Shown here piece after piece: positions 19,302 to 27,604 of a stretch of 64,000 nt of DNA. The stretch's first letter is position 1; the number at the start of each line of letters is the position of its first letter. A model generated the notes under the pieces. That model saw only the letters and a program-made list of their open reading frames with translations. It was not told the origin of the DNA and made no database searches. The position numbers and the translations under genes are program-made. Where the stretch lies: assembly GCF_050483325.1 (NCBI RefSeq), contig NZ_JBCMYF010000031.1, positions 1 through 64,000 on the forward strand, read 5' to 3'. This DNA comes from Bacillus_P idriensis_A (GTDB taxonomy: Bacteria; Bacillota; Bacilli; Bacillales; Bacillaceae).

Positions 19302-20222
19302 TTAGTCCTTTCCGGAAGATAGCTTTAATTGAAGCCAGGTCACTGCAAGCAAGAATGGGAAAAGTACAAGAGATAATGCAGCCCCGTAGCCAACATAGTT
19401 AAATTCAAACGACTGCTGCCAGATATGTTTAATGACAACCATCGTGCTGTCCATCGGTCCGCCGTTTGTCAGGATGTCAACAACCGCAACAACCTGGAAT
19501 GAGCCAATAACAGACATAACCATCGTGTAAACTAAGATATGGGTGATCGATGGCAGTGTAATATGTATAAACTGTTTCCAGGAATTTGCCCCGTCAATCC
19601 TTGCTGCTTCATATAAAGATTGCGGCACTGCCTGAAGGGCTGCCAAGAAAATCGGAATATTATAAGCTGTGCCTCTCCATGCCCCAATCAGAATCAGAAT
19701 GATCATCGCTGTAGTCGGCTGCAAAAGCCAAGCCGGCGGTGCTTCAACCCCTGCGAGCTTCAGCAAATAGTTAAGGATGCCCAAGTTATTATCAAACACC
19801 CACAAAAAGATCATCGCTGTAATTACTTCAGATGTGATCGTCGGCAGAAAATAAAACACTTTAAAAAAACGCAAGCCTTTAAGCTTTCTGTTAAGAAGCA
19901 CAGCAACAGCAATCGCGCCGCTAAGGCCTAAGAACATGGAGCCTGCTGTATAGACGATTGTATTGCCGAGACTTTTAATGAAGAGCTTATCTTGAAGCAT
20001 CTGAGAAAAGTTCTTTAAGCCAGTAAACTCGGCGGGATTCGGCAGGCTATAATCATGAAAGCTCAGCCAGATTAAATAGAGTATAGGTGCTATGGAGAAG
20101 ATAAATAAGAAACTAAGAGCAGGTAAAACAAAAAGATAAGACCCGATATAATCTTTCAATTTATGAAACTCTTTTTTCGTTTTTAATTGTGTATTCATTT
20201 GCGTGGCCATTTCTGTTTTCAA
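19302..20222 (-). CDS. Sugar ABC transporter permease (MalF type)
   Basis: A 306-residue membrane protein with about six helices and the EAA loop SLYEAARIDGANSWKQFIHI. It pairs with the MalG-type permease that follows 2 bases later. I choose a TTG start at 20222 because AAAGGGAG sits 8 bases before it; an ATG lies 12 bases further in (20210), and the longest frame starts upstream of the SD. It is part of the import system at the head of the inositol operon. Confidence 0.88.
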   Translation of the reverse strand: MKTEMATQMNTQLKTKKEFHKLKDYIGSYLFVLPALSFLFIFSIAPILYLIWLSFHDYSLPNPAEFTGLKNFSQMLQDKLFIKSLGNTIVYTAGSMFLGLSGAIAVAVLLNRKLKGLRFFKVFYFLPTITSEVITAMIFLWVFDNNLGILNYLLKLAGVEAPPAWLLQPTTAMIILILIGAWRGTAYNIPIFLAALQAVPQSLYEAARIDGANSWKQFIHITLPSITHILVYTMVMSVIGSFQVVAVVDILTNGGPMDSTMVVIKHIWQQSFEFNYVGYGAALSLVLFPFLLAVTWLQLKLSSGKD

Positions 20223-20296
20223 TATGTTCACTCCCTTTAAAGGGAAAGGGCATGTCTGCACATACCCTTTCAAAATCAACTATTCTATTCCTCTGC

Positions 20297-21613
20297 CTAT
20301 TTAGCTGAATTCACAGCTTTTTCAGCAATTGCCTGTGCTTCGTCCAGTGTTTTTTGCGGTTCAGCTCCGTCAAATACGGCACGCAAAGCTTTACCCCATG
20401 CATCATTCGCTTCTGGATACGCTTCCAATTTATAAGGTACAGCATCCTGCAGCGTCTCTACATATGGCTTCAGTAACGGATCACTGTACATTTCATCTTC
20501 ATACAAGTGTGTTTTCACCGGATGGCGGCCTTGCTCTTTCGCTAACCGAATTCCGTACTTGTCTGAAACAAACCATTTCATCAGCTCAAAGGAAGCGACT
20601 TTGTCTTTTGATCCCTTTGGAACAAACAAGCTTCCTCCGCCTAATACAGAACCTTTTTCATCCCCAGGAAGCTTCGCCGTTGCTAAATCTTTATACGCAT
20701 CAGGAAATTCATTTTTGATTCTGGCAATATCCCAAGGTCCCGAAATGAAGGACACCGCTCTTCCTGTACCAAACATCGCGACAGGATGATCTGTTTGGCG
20801 CTGCTGAGGCGGCGGAACAGGAGATGATTTATCCACTGTCGCTAAGCCTGTATATTTCGCCATCGTTTCAACAATCTTTGGATCATTAAGATTTGCTGTC
20901 ACCTTGTCTCCATCAAACTTCAGCGTGTTCGTTCCTGCTGCAATGACATTTCCAAAGAAACTCCATCCGCTGGCACTCGTCACGATTCCATATCTGGATC
21001 CATCTTTTTCCGTTAATTTCTTTGATACATCTACTAACTCATCTAGCGTTTTTGGAGCTTCTGTAATGCCGTTTTCTTCAAAAACCTTCTTGTTATACAA
21101 GTAGATTGTTGTATTTACATCAATTGGCATCCCGTATTTAACACCTTCCCAGGTTGTATCTTCAATACCGCCCGGAACAAACTTATCCTCTTCGCCCCAC
21201 TCTTCCCACAGATCATCTACCGGTTCAGCAAGACCCTGTGCACCCATTGCAAAGGCATGGGCATGGGCCATATCAGGAACCGCTCCGCTGGAAACGGCAA
21301 GTTTTACTTTATTGCTCATATCTCCCCATTCAATCCCAACCGTTTTGATCGAAATGTTTGGATATACTTCTTTAAATTCCTTTATCGCATCTTGAATCGG
21401 AGCTGTATTGGCATAGTCAGCTGCAAGCCAAATTTCCAAATCCGTTTTCCCTAATTCTCCAACCTTTTCATTAAACTCCGGCAAGCCTTCTGCCGTTAAA
21501 TCACGATCCGGCGCCTTTACAGGTTCCGTCTTCTCGCCCGAGCTACCCGTGCTCGATTGACAGCCTGATAAAACAAGCAAAACAGCAAGTACTAAAAATA
21601 GCCATTTCTTCAT
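20297..21613 (-). CDS. Sugar ABC transporter substrate-binding lipoprotein
   Basis: A 438-residue extracytoplasmic solute-binding protein (family 1). The signal peptide ends in the lipobox LVLSGC, so it is lipid-anchored on the outer face of the membrane. Typical SBP features are WLAADYANTAPIQDAIKEF near the start, PDMAHAHAFAMGAQGLAEPV, and the C-terminal dilysine-rich helix. Two ATGs are adjacent; the second (21613) has the better spacing from AGGGGG. The ligand cannot be read directly. The operon content (PHP hydrolase, GH38-like protein, iol genes) suggests an inositol conjugate. A cre-like box lies 33 bases upstream. Confidence 0.88.
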   Translation of the reverse strand: MKKWLFLVLAVLLVLSGCQSSTGSSGEKTEPVKAPDRDLTAEGLPEFNEKVGELGKTDLEIWLAADYANTAPIQDAIKEFKEVYPNISIKTVGIEWGDMSNKVKLAVSSGAVPDMAHAHAFAMGAQGLAEPVDDLWEEWGEEDKFVPGGIEDTTWEGVKYGMPIDVNTTIYLYNKKVFEENGITEAPKTLDELVDVSKKLTEKDGSRYGIVTSASGWSFFGNVIAAGTNTLKFDGDKVTANLNDPKIVETMAKYTGLATVDKSSPVPPPQQRQTDHPVAMFGTGRAVSFISGPWDIARIKNEFPDAYKDLATAKLPGDEKGSVLGGGSLFVPKGSKDKVASFELMKWFVSDKYGIRLAKEQGRHPVKTHLYEDEMYSDPLLKPYVETLQDAVPYKLEAYPEANDAWGKALRAVFDGAEPQKTLDEAQAIAEKAVNSAK

Positions 21614-21645
21614 CATAATCCCCCTGTTAATCGTGGTTAACCAAA

Positions 21646-21659
21646 TGTAAGCACTTACA
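21646..21659. promoter_or_regulatory. cre-like box before the transporter gene
   Basis: TGTAAGCACTTACA fits the CcpA consensus TGWNANCGNTNWCA except for A instead of G in the central CG. Its arms TGTAAG/CTTACA are perfectly inverted. Placed between the LacI gene and the binding-protein gene, it would lower expression of transport and iol genes when preferred sugars are present. A second palindrome GGTTAACC is adjacent (21635-21642). Confidence 0.55.
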
Positions 21660-21717
21660 ATTACGTATGTAGAATCTTGATAGATTCCAGGTCTCTCCCC
21701 CTTTCATGATTCATCCA

Positions 21718-22743
21718 TTACACTTCTTGATGTTTCATATCTTGACAAGAATCGCGAATGACCAGACTGGCAGGGATCGTTCTGATTCTTGGTACAAGCT
21801 GATTGTTCAGCATATTGATCAGGACATCAGCCGCTTCTTCCCCCAATTTTTCAGGAAACAGCTCGACACTCGTTAAATTTGGAGTCGTCTCAAGAGCCAG
21901 AGTTTCATTATTGCTCAAGGCAATTAAGGAAACATCTCCAGGGATGTCCACTTCCATTTCCCTCGCGGCTCTCATTACACCAAGAGCAACACGGTCTGAG
22001 TCCGCAATGACCGCTGTATACTTCTTCTCTTTTATCTTTTCTAAAAAAGAGGCATATCCATATTCAGATGCGTTTGAAAAAGTCGTTTGATCATAATAAA
22101 CAACATTCCCCTCATCAAACGCCATATTGTAATTATCATAGGCCCGCATCAGCCCGGCTTTTCTGTCCTCTGCTACCGTCATATGATAGGAGGCATTTAA
22201 AAACAAAATGCCGCGATGGCCATTGCCGATTAAATACTCCCCGACCTCTTTCGCCATTTCAATGTTGTTATTATCAACACACTTAATATCCATGTCTGTT
22301 CTGTCCGGCCGTCCGATCAGGACAAACGGCATGTTGGAATCCCTGTATTGCGCAATGCGCGAATCTTCTTCACGGGGGTTTAATAGGATTACTCCGTCAA
22401 CGGGATCCCTTGAAAAGTTCGACTGTTCATCCCCTTCATAGATCCGGTCCAATAGAACCCGGTATCCGCTTTCCGAAGACTTTTTCACTACCCCGTTAAT
22501 CACTTTCGTTTCAAAACTGCTTAACTCATAATCTTTGACAGTCGGCATTTTTAGACCGATAATCATCGTCTTTTTAATAGCCAGACTTCTCGCCATGTGA
22601 TTTGGAACATAATTCAATTCCTTCGCAACCCGAATCACACGGTTTGTCACATCCTCACTAATCGGACGCTTTTTGCTGAATACATTCGAAACTGTACTTT
22701 TAGATACGCCAGCCTGCTTTGCTACATCGCCTATTGTGACCAT
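21718..22743 (-). CDS. LacI-family transcriptional repressor (inositol-conjugate operon)
   Basis: A 341-residue regulator with an N-terminal LacI helix-turn-helix (VTIGDVAKQAGVSKSTVSNV, hinge ELNYVPNHMARSLA) and a periplasmic-binding-like effector domain to the C-terminus. It is transcribed just ahead of the transporter and iol genes and is likely induced by the imported sugar or an intermediate. Two identical 15-bp candidate operators sit in its own leader (22767-22781 and 22884-22898), one right at the predicted transcription start, so it probably represses the whole unit and itself by looping. It is not IolR, which is DeoR-type. GGAAGAGGAGATC precedes the ATG. Confidence 0.9.
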   Translation of the reverse strand: MVTIGDVAKQAGVSKSTVSNVFSKKRPISEDVTNRVIRVAKELNYVPNHMARSLAIKKTMIIGLKMPTVKDYELSSFETKVINGVVKKSSESGYRVLLDRIYEGDEQSNFSRDPVDGVILLNPREEDSRIAQYRDSNMPFVLIGRPDRTDMDIKCVDNNNIEMAKEVGEYLIGNGHRGILFLNASYHMTVAEDRKAGLMRAYDNYNMAFDEGNVVYYDQTTFSNASEYGYASFLEKIKEKKYTAVIADSDRVALGVMRAAREMEVDIPGDVSLIALSNNETLALETTPNLTSVELFPEKLGEEAADVLINMLNNQLVPRIRTIPASLVIRDSCQDMKHQEV

Positions 22744-22766
22744 TTGATCTCCTCTTCCACATTTCG

Positions 22767-22781
22767 TCGAACCGGTTTCAT
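22767..22781 (-). promoter_or_regulatory. Candidate LacI operator, proximal copy
   Basis: On the minus strand ATGAAACCGGTTCGA, with the palindromic core AAACCGGTT typical of LacI-family half-sites around a central CG. It is identical to the copy at 22884 and lies 23 bases before the regulator start codon, within the leader. Confidence 0.72.
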
Positions 22782-22883
22782 TGAGAGTAAAAAAATAATG
22801 AAATATAAAAGAAGTATTTCACGAATGATTGAAGATACTATTAAAATATATTTCTATATATGTAAAATATACCTCTAGTTGCA

Positions 22884-22898
22884 TCGAACCGGTTTCAT
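22884..22898 (-). promoter_or_regulatory. Candidate LacI operator, distal copy at the transcription start
   Basis: The same 15 bases as at 22767-22781, with centres 117 bp apart. It begins about 13 bases past the -10 box on the minus strand, so a bound repressor would block initiation. The spacing would allow a DNA loop with the other copy. Confidence 0.75.
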
Positions 22899-22910
22899 GA
22901 ATCTGACTTC

Positions 22911-22939
22911 ATTATAGTAAATAGTTTTAATTCAGTCAA
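22911..22939 (-). promoter_or_regulatory. Sigma-A promoter of the lacI-transporter-iol operon
   Basis: Minus strand: the -35 box TTGACT (22939-22934), a 17-base spacer and a perfect -10 TATAAT (22916-22911). Transcription would start near 22904 and give a leader of about 160 bases containing both operators. Confidence 0.82.
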
Positions 22940-22960
22940 TATTCAGATTAATAAAAATTA

Positions 22961-22996
22961 GAGAAAGGATTCCGATGACGGAACCCTTGTTCTTTC
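22961..22996 (-). terminator. Terminator after manA
   Basis: On the minus strand GAGAAAG and GGGTTCC pair with GGAATCC and CTTTCTC, followed by TAATTTTTATT. It sits right at the manA stop and isolates that operon from the next promoter 22 bases further on. Confidence 0.75.
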
Positions 22997-23947
22997 TCAT
23001 ATATGCGAAACGATCAAATCGCATTGACCGCTAATCGAAAAATCTCCCGTCTCAGCAGGCAAAATAAAATGGGTCCCTTTTGGAACCGGATAGCTTTCAC
23101 CTTCGTGAACAAGCGCACCTTCCCCCTCAATCACGCTGCAAATCAGAAAAGGCTGATCCTGCGTAAATGACGCTTGTCCATTCACTTCCCACTTATAGAC
23201 AGTAAAATACTGTTCTTCCACAAAAGTCGTAATCGTTACATCTTTCATCTTTGCAACAGCCGGATGATTCTGGCCATCAACGTGAGGTACAGTACTCACA
23301 TCAATCGCTTTCTCAAGATGCAGTTCCCGCTTGTTCCCCTTATCATCTGTACGGTCATAATCATATACTCGATACGTTGTATCGGAGCTCTGCTGTGTTT
23401 CAAGCACTAATGTACCCTCACATAAAGCGTGAATCGTTCCGCTTGGCACATAGAAGAAATCACCAGGCTTAATCTTCACCCGGCGCAGCAGTGAATTCCA
23501 ATCCCCGCTGTTCACCATTTTAACCAGATCTTCTTTAGAAGCAGCATAATGACCGTAAATCATGTCTGCTCCCTCTTTGCAGTCGATGATGTACCAGCAT
23601 TCTGTTTTGCCGAGTTCACCATTCTCATGCGCATTCGCGTATTCATCATTTGGATGAACTTGAACGGACAGGTCATTGTTGGCATCCAGAATCTTTGTAA
23701 GCAGCGGAAATGTGTTTCCTTCCACTCCGCCAAACAGTTCCCGTTTCTCACCCCATAACTGACCTAGCGTTTTTCCGGCATATTTTCCGGCAGAAACCAC
23801 ACTCTGGCCATTTGGATGGGCAGAAACCGCCCAGCATTCGCCTGCGGTTTCAGTTGGAATCTCGTAGCCGAATTGTTCTCTTAATGAAGTGCCTCCCCAG
23901 ATGCGGTCTTGGAAGAGAGGGGTTACTATAATTGGTGCATGGCTCAA
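22997..23947 (-). CDS. manA: Mannose-6-phosphate isomerase, class I
   Basis: A 316-residue cupin enzyme that interconverts mannose-6-phosphate and fructose-6-phosphate. Family motifs are FQDRIWGGTSL, the zinc-site region LSVQVHPNDEYA, TECWYIID, and YVPSGTIHAL with the catalytic-site His, plus RVYDYDR. I favour a TTG start at 23947, which gives the same length and N-terminus as the paralogue at 50230; in-frame ATGs 12 and 18 bases upstream remain possible. It follows GH130 and DUF1861 genes. Here it likely feeds mannose-6-phosphate made from released mannose or mannose-1-phosphate into glycolysis. It is highly similar to the second copy. Confidence 0.93.
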   Translation of the reverse strand: MSHAPIIVTPLFQDRIWGGTSLREQFGYEIPTETAGECWAVSAHPNGQSVVSAGKYAGKTLGQLWGEKRELFGGVEGNTFPLLTKILDANNDLSVQVHPNDEYANAHENGELGKTECWYIIDCKEGADMIYGHYAASKEDLVKMVNSGDWNSLLRRVKIKPGDFFYVPSGTIHALCEGTLVLETQQSSDTTYRVYDYDRTDDKGNKRELHLEKAIDVSTVPHVDGQNHPAVAKMKDVTITTFVEEQYFTVYKWEVNGQASFTQDQPFLICSVIEGEGALVHEGESYPVPKGTHFILPAETGDFSISGQCDLIVSHI

Positions 23948-24011
23948 ATGAATACACATCCTCATTTGTTATTTTCGAAAAAAATATGAGTCCAGCTTTA
24001 CAAGAGAGGAC

Positions 24012-25082
24012 TTAACGATTCAGCGATAACATTGAAATCGCACTCAGCACTTCGTCTACCTGCAGTTCCGCACAGGCCATAGAAGTGTCAGCCACTCCGT
24101 AATACATCTTAATTACATTCCCTTCAACGACTGCCCCGCAAGAGAAAACAACATTGCCGAAAAACCCTTCAATCTCATAGTCCGCTTCAGGTGCAAGGAT
24201 CGGCTCTTCAGATCTCCCGATAACCTTTGCGGGATCTTCCAAGTCCAATAAGACTGCCCCCATACAGTAACGGTCTTCTTTTGATGCACCATGATAAAGG
24301 ATCAGCCATCCTTCATCTGTTTTGATCGGTACGGCTCCTCCGCCGATTCTGCCGTTATCCCATTTTCCTTCTCTTAAACCAAAGAGATACTGATGATTTC
24401 CCCAATGAATCAGGTTTTCAGATTCAGCGATCCAAACCTCAGGGAAGCCTATGCTTTTTGGGACAGGGCGATGCAATGCGTAATACTTTCCATTGATTTT
24501 CTCTGGAAAAATCGCCACATCTTTATTTTCAGGTGCAAAAATCATGCCGTGATGTTCGGTTGAGACAAAATCTTTCGTAGAAACCATAGACTCGCCTGCA
24601 CCATATGGCGAAACCGCTGTGAAATAGATGTAATATGTGCCATCAATCTCAGTAATGCGCGGGTCTTCGATGCCAAACGACTCGAGCTTATCCGAGGGAT
24701 AAACAAACGGCTTATCATCAATCGTAAAATGGCGCCCATCTTTGCTTCTAGCAATTCTCAGATAGGACAGGGAAGTTAAATATTCAAACTGCGCCTGTCC
24801 CGCGCGGCGAATAACACGAGCGTCTGAAAAATCATACTTTGGATCGTCTAAGTGAAAGTCAAGAATTTCTAAATCACTTGTTTCAGGATGAATGACAGGT
24901 GCCTTCACGATGTTTCTGTCCGCACTTATCGGTCGTTCCGCAACTCTAAGCAGCATGATCGTTTCATCTTGAAATGTCGTCACTCCTGCATTAAACGCAC
25001 CGATCACTTCAAAGCCATCATGAAAAGGCGTCACGTCATCAGGAGCGATCAGCGGATTTTGTTCATAGCGGTATACATTCAT
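24012..25082 (-). CDS. GH130-family mannoside phosphorylase
   Basis: A 356-residue five-bladed beta-propeller glycosidase of family 130. The catalytic Asp region GIEDPRITEIDGTYY is clear, as are RVAERP near the start, the phosphate-site-like ALHRPVP, GGAVPIKTDEGWL and the C-terminal YYGVADT. GH130 enzymes phosphorolyse beta-mannosides (for example mannosyl-glucose or mannobiose) to mannose-1-phosphate. It is cytoplasmic with no signal peptide. It is read with DUF1861 upstream and manA downstream, opposite a sugar ABC transporter. The exact linkage specificity cannot be decided here. CGGGGAGAG precedes the ATG. Confidence 0.87.
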   Translation of the reverse strand: MNVYRYEQNPLIAPDDVTPFHDGFEVIGAFNAGVTTFQDETIMLLRVAERPISADRNIVKAPVIHPETSDLEILDFHLDDPKYDFSDARVIRRAGQAQFEYLTSLSYLRIARSKDGRHFTIDDKPFVYPSDKLESFGIEDPRITEIDGTYYIYFTAVSPYGAGESMVSTKDFVSTEHHGMIFAPENKDVAIFPEKINGKYYALHRPVPKSIGFPEVWIAESENLIHWGNHQYLFGLREGKWDNGRIGGGAVPIKTDEGWLILYHGASKEDRYCMGAVLLDLEDPAKVIGRSEEPILAPEADYEIEGFFGNVVFSCGAVVEGNVIKMYYGVADTSMACAELQVDEVLSAISMLSLNR

Positions 25083-25111
25083 TTTTTTCTCTCCCCGTTC
25101 TTGAAATCAAT

Positions 25112-26059
25112 TCACAAAGCTTCAAATGGCAAAAAAGGATCTGCAATCGTCACTTTTTGAGCTTCAGCATCGCTGATACCCGCGTATAGTTCTGCTTTTC
25201 CATCACCTTGTCTAACTAGCCCGCCGCTAAAAACAACGTCAACTAAATCAGAACGTTTCGCTTCTCCGGGCAGGAAATTCTCTCTCATGGCGATCAGCTG
25301 AATATCCGAATACTCCCCGTTCTCAGGGTTTATCACAAAGATCATCGGATAATAGTGGCGGTCTCCAGCATCGTCGAAGCTTGCGATATGACCAAGAACA
25401 CCGATCAGCCCATTTGAAAGCAGGTGCGCTTCATTGGCGCCGCCCCATTCTTCATCCGTAAATTGCCCTTCAAGGAGCGGCACACTCTCTATAAAATCAA
25501 TCGTTAATTCATCCAATTTTGCCACTTTAGCAAATCCGATTTTCCCTCTTCCGCCTTTATCTCCCTGAGGACGAGTGAACACTCCGACAGTGCCGTCCTT
25601 CAGTTCAACTAAACGAATGTCCTTCATTCCATCCGGTCCTACCGCAAACTCTTTAAGACCCGCAATATTTTCCCCTTTGTAAAATACTGTTCTCCAGCCT
25701 AAAGCATCTTTCATGACTGGATGAGGAAAAATCTGCACTCCGCCAAGCACAAGTTCTCCGCCAATCCTTGTAAAGAACGGGTCCTGCAATTGAAAAACCG
25801 GTGAATCCGGCTGAACAATCCACTTGCCATTCTGTTCAATAAAAAATTGAACCTGTGAATGCTCACTGTCCCTCGCCTCTACACGGCCGGCAATAACGAG
25901 CTGACCAACATCTTCAAAAGGAGCCGTTATATTGTAGACATCCTGATCTCCAACTCCTGAAAAATGAATCTTCTCTGGATTTTCAGCCTTTCTATTAAAC
26001 TTGTATTCTTCTACAAGCTGTTTACATGTTTTCACATCGTTTTTCACTAAATGATTCAT
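25112..26059 (-). CDS. DUF1861 protein, probable beta-propeller companion of GH130
   Basis: A 315-residue cytoplasmic protein. It has propeller-like repeats such as FSGVGDQDVYNITAPF, FTRIGGELVLGGVQIF, and DIRLVELKDGTVGVFTRPQG, and an EWGGANEAHLL segment. I recognise it as DUF1861, a family found next to GH130 phosphorylases and distantly resembling five-bladed propeller glycosidases. No reaction is established; it may also act on mannosides. It is the first gene of the leftward operon. The promoter region upstream holds a LacI-type operator and cre boxes shared with the rightward transporter operon. Confidence 0.7.
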   Translation of the reverse strand: MNHLVKNDVKTCKQLVEEYKFNRKAENPEKIHFSGVGDQDVYNITAPFEDVGQLVIAGRVEARDSEHSQVQFFIEQNGKWIVQPDSPVFQLQDPFFTRIGGELVLGGVQIFPHPVMKDALGWRTVFYKGENIAGLKEFAVGPDGMKDIRLVELKDGTVGVFTRPQGDKGGRGKIGFAKVAKLDELTIDFIESVPLLEGQFTDEEWGGANEAHLLSNGLIGVLGHIASFDDAGDRHYYPMIFVINPENGEYSDIQLIAMRENFLPGEAKRSDLVDVVFSGGLVRQGDGKAELYAGISDAEAQKVTIADPFLPFEAL

Positions 26060-26082
26060 CTCGTTCCCTCTCTTCCGTTTTT

Positions 26083-26096
26083 TTGTAACGTTACAA
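26083..26096. promoter_or_regulatory. Palindromic operator TTGTAACGTTACAA
   Basis: A perfect 14-bp palindrome with central CG, typical of LacI-family sites. It lies just downstream of the leftward promoter (26119-26147), so binding would block the DUF1861-GH130-manA operon. A near copy is at 26219. Confidence 0.75.
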
Positions 26097-26118
26097 GATA
26101 GTTAGTTAAGTTATTCCA

Positions 26119-26147
26119 AATATACAAGAATACATTCAACATTACAA
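26119..26147 (-). promoter_or_regulatory. Predicted leftward sigma-A promoter
   Basis: Minus strand: the -35 TTGTAA (26147-26142), a 17-base spacer and the -10 TATATT (26124-26119). The -35 overlaps a cre-like box, so CcpA could repress it. Confidence 0.55.
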
Positions 26148-26156
26148 GCGCTTTCA
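26143..26156. promoter_or_regulatory. cre-like box overlapping the leftward -35
   Basis: TACAAGCGCTTTCA; on the minus strand TGAAAGCGCTTGTA. It keeps the full AAGCGCTT core but misses the consensus at two end positions. Confidence 0.55.
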
Positions 26157-26173
26157 TGATTTCTTATTTTAGG

Positions 26174-26202
26174 TTGACACTACTTAACAAACGTGAAATA
26201 AT
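26174..26202 (+). promoter_or_regulatory. Predicted rightward sigma-A promoter
   Basis: A consensus -35 TTGACA (26174-26179), a 17-base spacer and the -10 AATAAT (26197-26202). It would start transcription near 26209, just before the operator at 26219 and the cre box at 26252. Confidence 0.75.
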
Positions 26203-26218
26203 CATTACAAATATAATT

Positions 26219-26232
26219 TTGTAACGTTATAT
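26219..26232. promoter_or_regulatory. Second, imperfect LacI-type operator
   Basis: TTGTAACGTTATAT shares its first 11 bases with the perfect palindrome at 26083; centres are 136 bp apart. It lies at about +10 of the rightward promoter. Together the two sites would let one repressor silence both divergent operons. Confidence 0.68.
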
Positions 26233-26251
26233 TTTAAATTTATCACTAAAA

Positions 26252-26265
26252 TGATAGCGCTAACA
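26252..26265 (+). promoter_or_regulatory. cre box in the leader of the ABC transporter operon
   Basis: TGATAGCGCTAACA matches the CcpA consensus TGWNANCGNTNWCA at every defined position. It is located 20 bases before the binding-protein start, consistent with roadblock repression by CcpA. Confidence 0.85.
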
Positions 26266-26284
26266 ACACAAAGGGGGATTTGAA

Positions 26285-27544
26285 ATGAAACAAGGCTTTT
26301 TCAAAAAAATTGCTGCCATATCAGCAGCTGCCGCTTTATCAATCGGCCTGATCGGCTGTTCAAGTGAAGCCGGGTCAGAAAAAACAAAAGATGGCAAAGT
26401 AGAACTTAAAGTGGGCACCTGGGCTGGAGCAGCAGAGCTTCAGGAATTTCAGGAAGTTGTAGATAAGGTAAACAAAGAGTCCGAGAATTATAAATTAACC
26501 ATCCAAAGCATCCCTGCAGATTACTATAAGAAAATACAAACAATGGCTTCAGCCAAACAAGCGCCTGACTTATTCTGGCTGTCACAAGAGTACATTCCGA
26601 TGTATGCTGATCTGGGTGTAATCGCTCCTATAGATGAAGCGACAAAAGAAGTAGACCTTGCTGATTATTACGAAGGCGCCTTAAACATCGGCAAATTTGA
26701 CGATAAACTATACGGCCTGCCTTGGATTAACCAGCCGGTAATGCTTTATTACAATAAAAAAATGTTTGAAGAAAACGGTGTTGCTCTTCCTGACGGCAGC
26801 TGGACATGGGATGACTTCGAAAAAGCCGCTTCAGCGTTAACAAAAGATACAAATAAGGATGGCAAGAACGATCAATTCGGAACAGTCATTGACGGCTGGC
26901 CAAACGTGGCGAACTGGATCTGGACATACGGCGGAGAAACCATTACACAAGATGGCGAAGTGAAAATTGACTCTCCTGAATCGATTGAAGGCATTAAAAT
27001 GATGGATAAGCTGATCAATGAAAGCAAAGTAACACCAAACAAAACGCAGGCTCAAAACACCGGCGGTCCTGAAATGTTCAAAACAGGCAAAGTGGCGATG
27101 TTCTTTGGCGGTGCAGGAGACGATCTGGAAAAACAAGTCGGCGAGCAATTTGAAGTCGGCATGACTCAAATGCCTATGGGAACTGAAAATGTAACATCCA
27201 GCTGGATTGCACATACGGTTATGTCCAGTGCCGCAAAAGATAAAGAAGCAGCTGCAGAAGCATTAGTTGATCTAACAAGCGCAGTCCATGATTGGAAGAT
27301 ACTCCCCCCAGTAAAATCAAAGATTGATAATGTACCAAACATTCGTCCCGAGAAAGAGTATGCATTAGAAGAAATGAAAAAAGGCTCTGAAATTTCACGA
27401 GGATTCAATAACCAGCCAAAGCAAAATGAAATTGATAATGCGATTTGGCTCCAATTATACGAACCTATTCTATTAAATAAAAAAGATCCAGAGCAGGCAG
27501 CTAAAGATGCTGCTGCAGAATTAAGAAAAATTTTAGGACAATAA
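26285..27544 (+). CDS. Sugar ABC transporter substrate-binding lipoprotein (second system)
   Basis: A 419-residue family 1 solute-binding protein. The signal peptide ends in the lipobox GLIGC. The segments VGTWAGAAELQEF, ASAKQAPDLFWLSQEYIPMY and LYGLPWINQPVMLYYNKKMFE are typical of carbohydrate binders with aromatic ligand contacts. AAGGGGGATTTGAA precedes the ATG. It is divergent from GH130 and manA genes, so a mannose-containing oligosaccharide is the likely ligand. A hairpin follows the gene and may keep its mRNA level above that of the permeases. Confidence 0.88.
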   Translation: MKQGFFKKIAAISAAAALSIGLIGCSSEAGSEKTKDGKVELKVGTWAGAAELQEFQEVVDKVNKESENYKLTIQSIPADYYKKIQTMASAKQAPDLFWLSQEYIPMYADLGVIAPIDEATKEVDLADYYEGALNIGKFDDKLYGLPWINQPVMLYYNKKMFEENGVALPDGSWTWDDFEKAASALTKDTNKDGKNDQFGTVIDGWPNVANWIWTYGGETITQDGEVKIDSPESIEGIKMMDKLINESKVTPNKTQAQNTGGPEMFKTGKVAMFFGGAGDDLEKQVGEQFEVGMTQMPMGTENVTSSWIAHTVMSSAAKDKEAAAEALVDLTSAVHDWKILPPVKSKIDNVPNIRPEKEYALEEMKKGSEISRGFNNQPKQNEIDNAIWLQLYEPILLNKKDPEQAAKDAAAELRKILGQ

Positions 27545-27545
27545 A

Positions 27546-27592
27546 AAGAACGGACCCTCAGACTGGATTCATCAGTTGGGGGTCCATTCTTA
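27546..27592 (+). terminator. Intercistronic hairpin (partial terminator or mRNA stabiliser)
   Basis: Inverted arms GAACGGACCC.. and ..GGGGGTCCATTC, with CAGACTG opposite CAGTTG nearer the loop, lie between the binding-protein stop and the first permease. There is no clean T tract, so read-through with 3'-end protection of the binding-protein mRNA is the likely effect. Confidence 0.6.
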
Positions 27593-27604
27593 AAAGAGGT
27601 TGAT

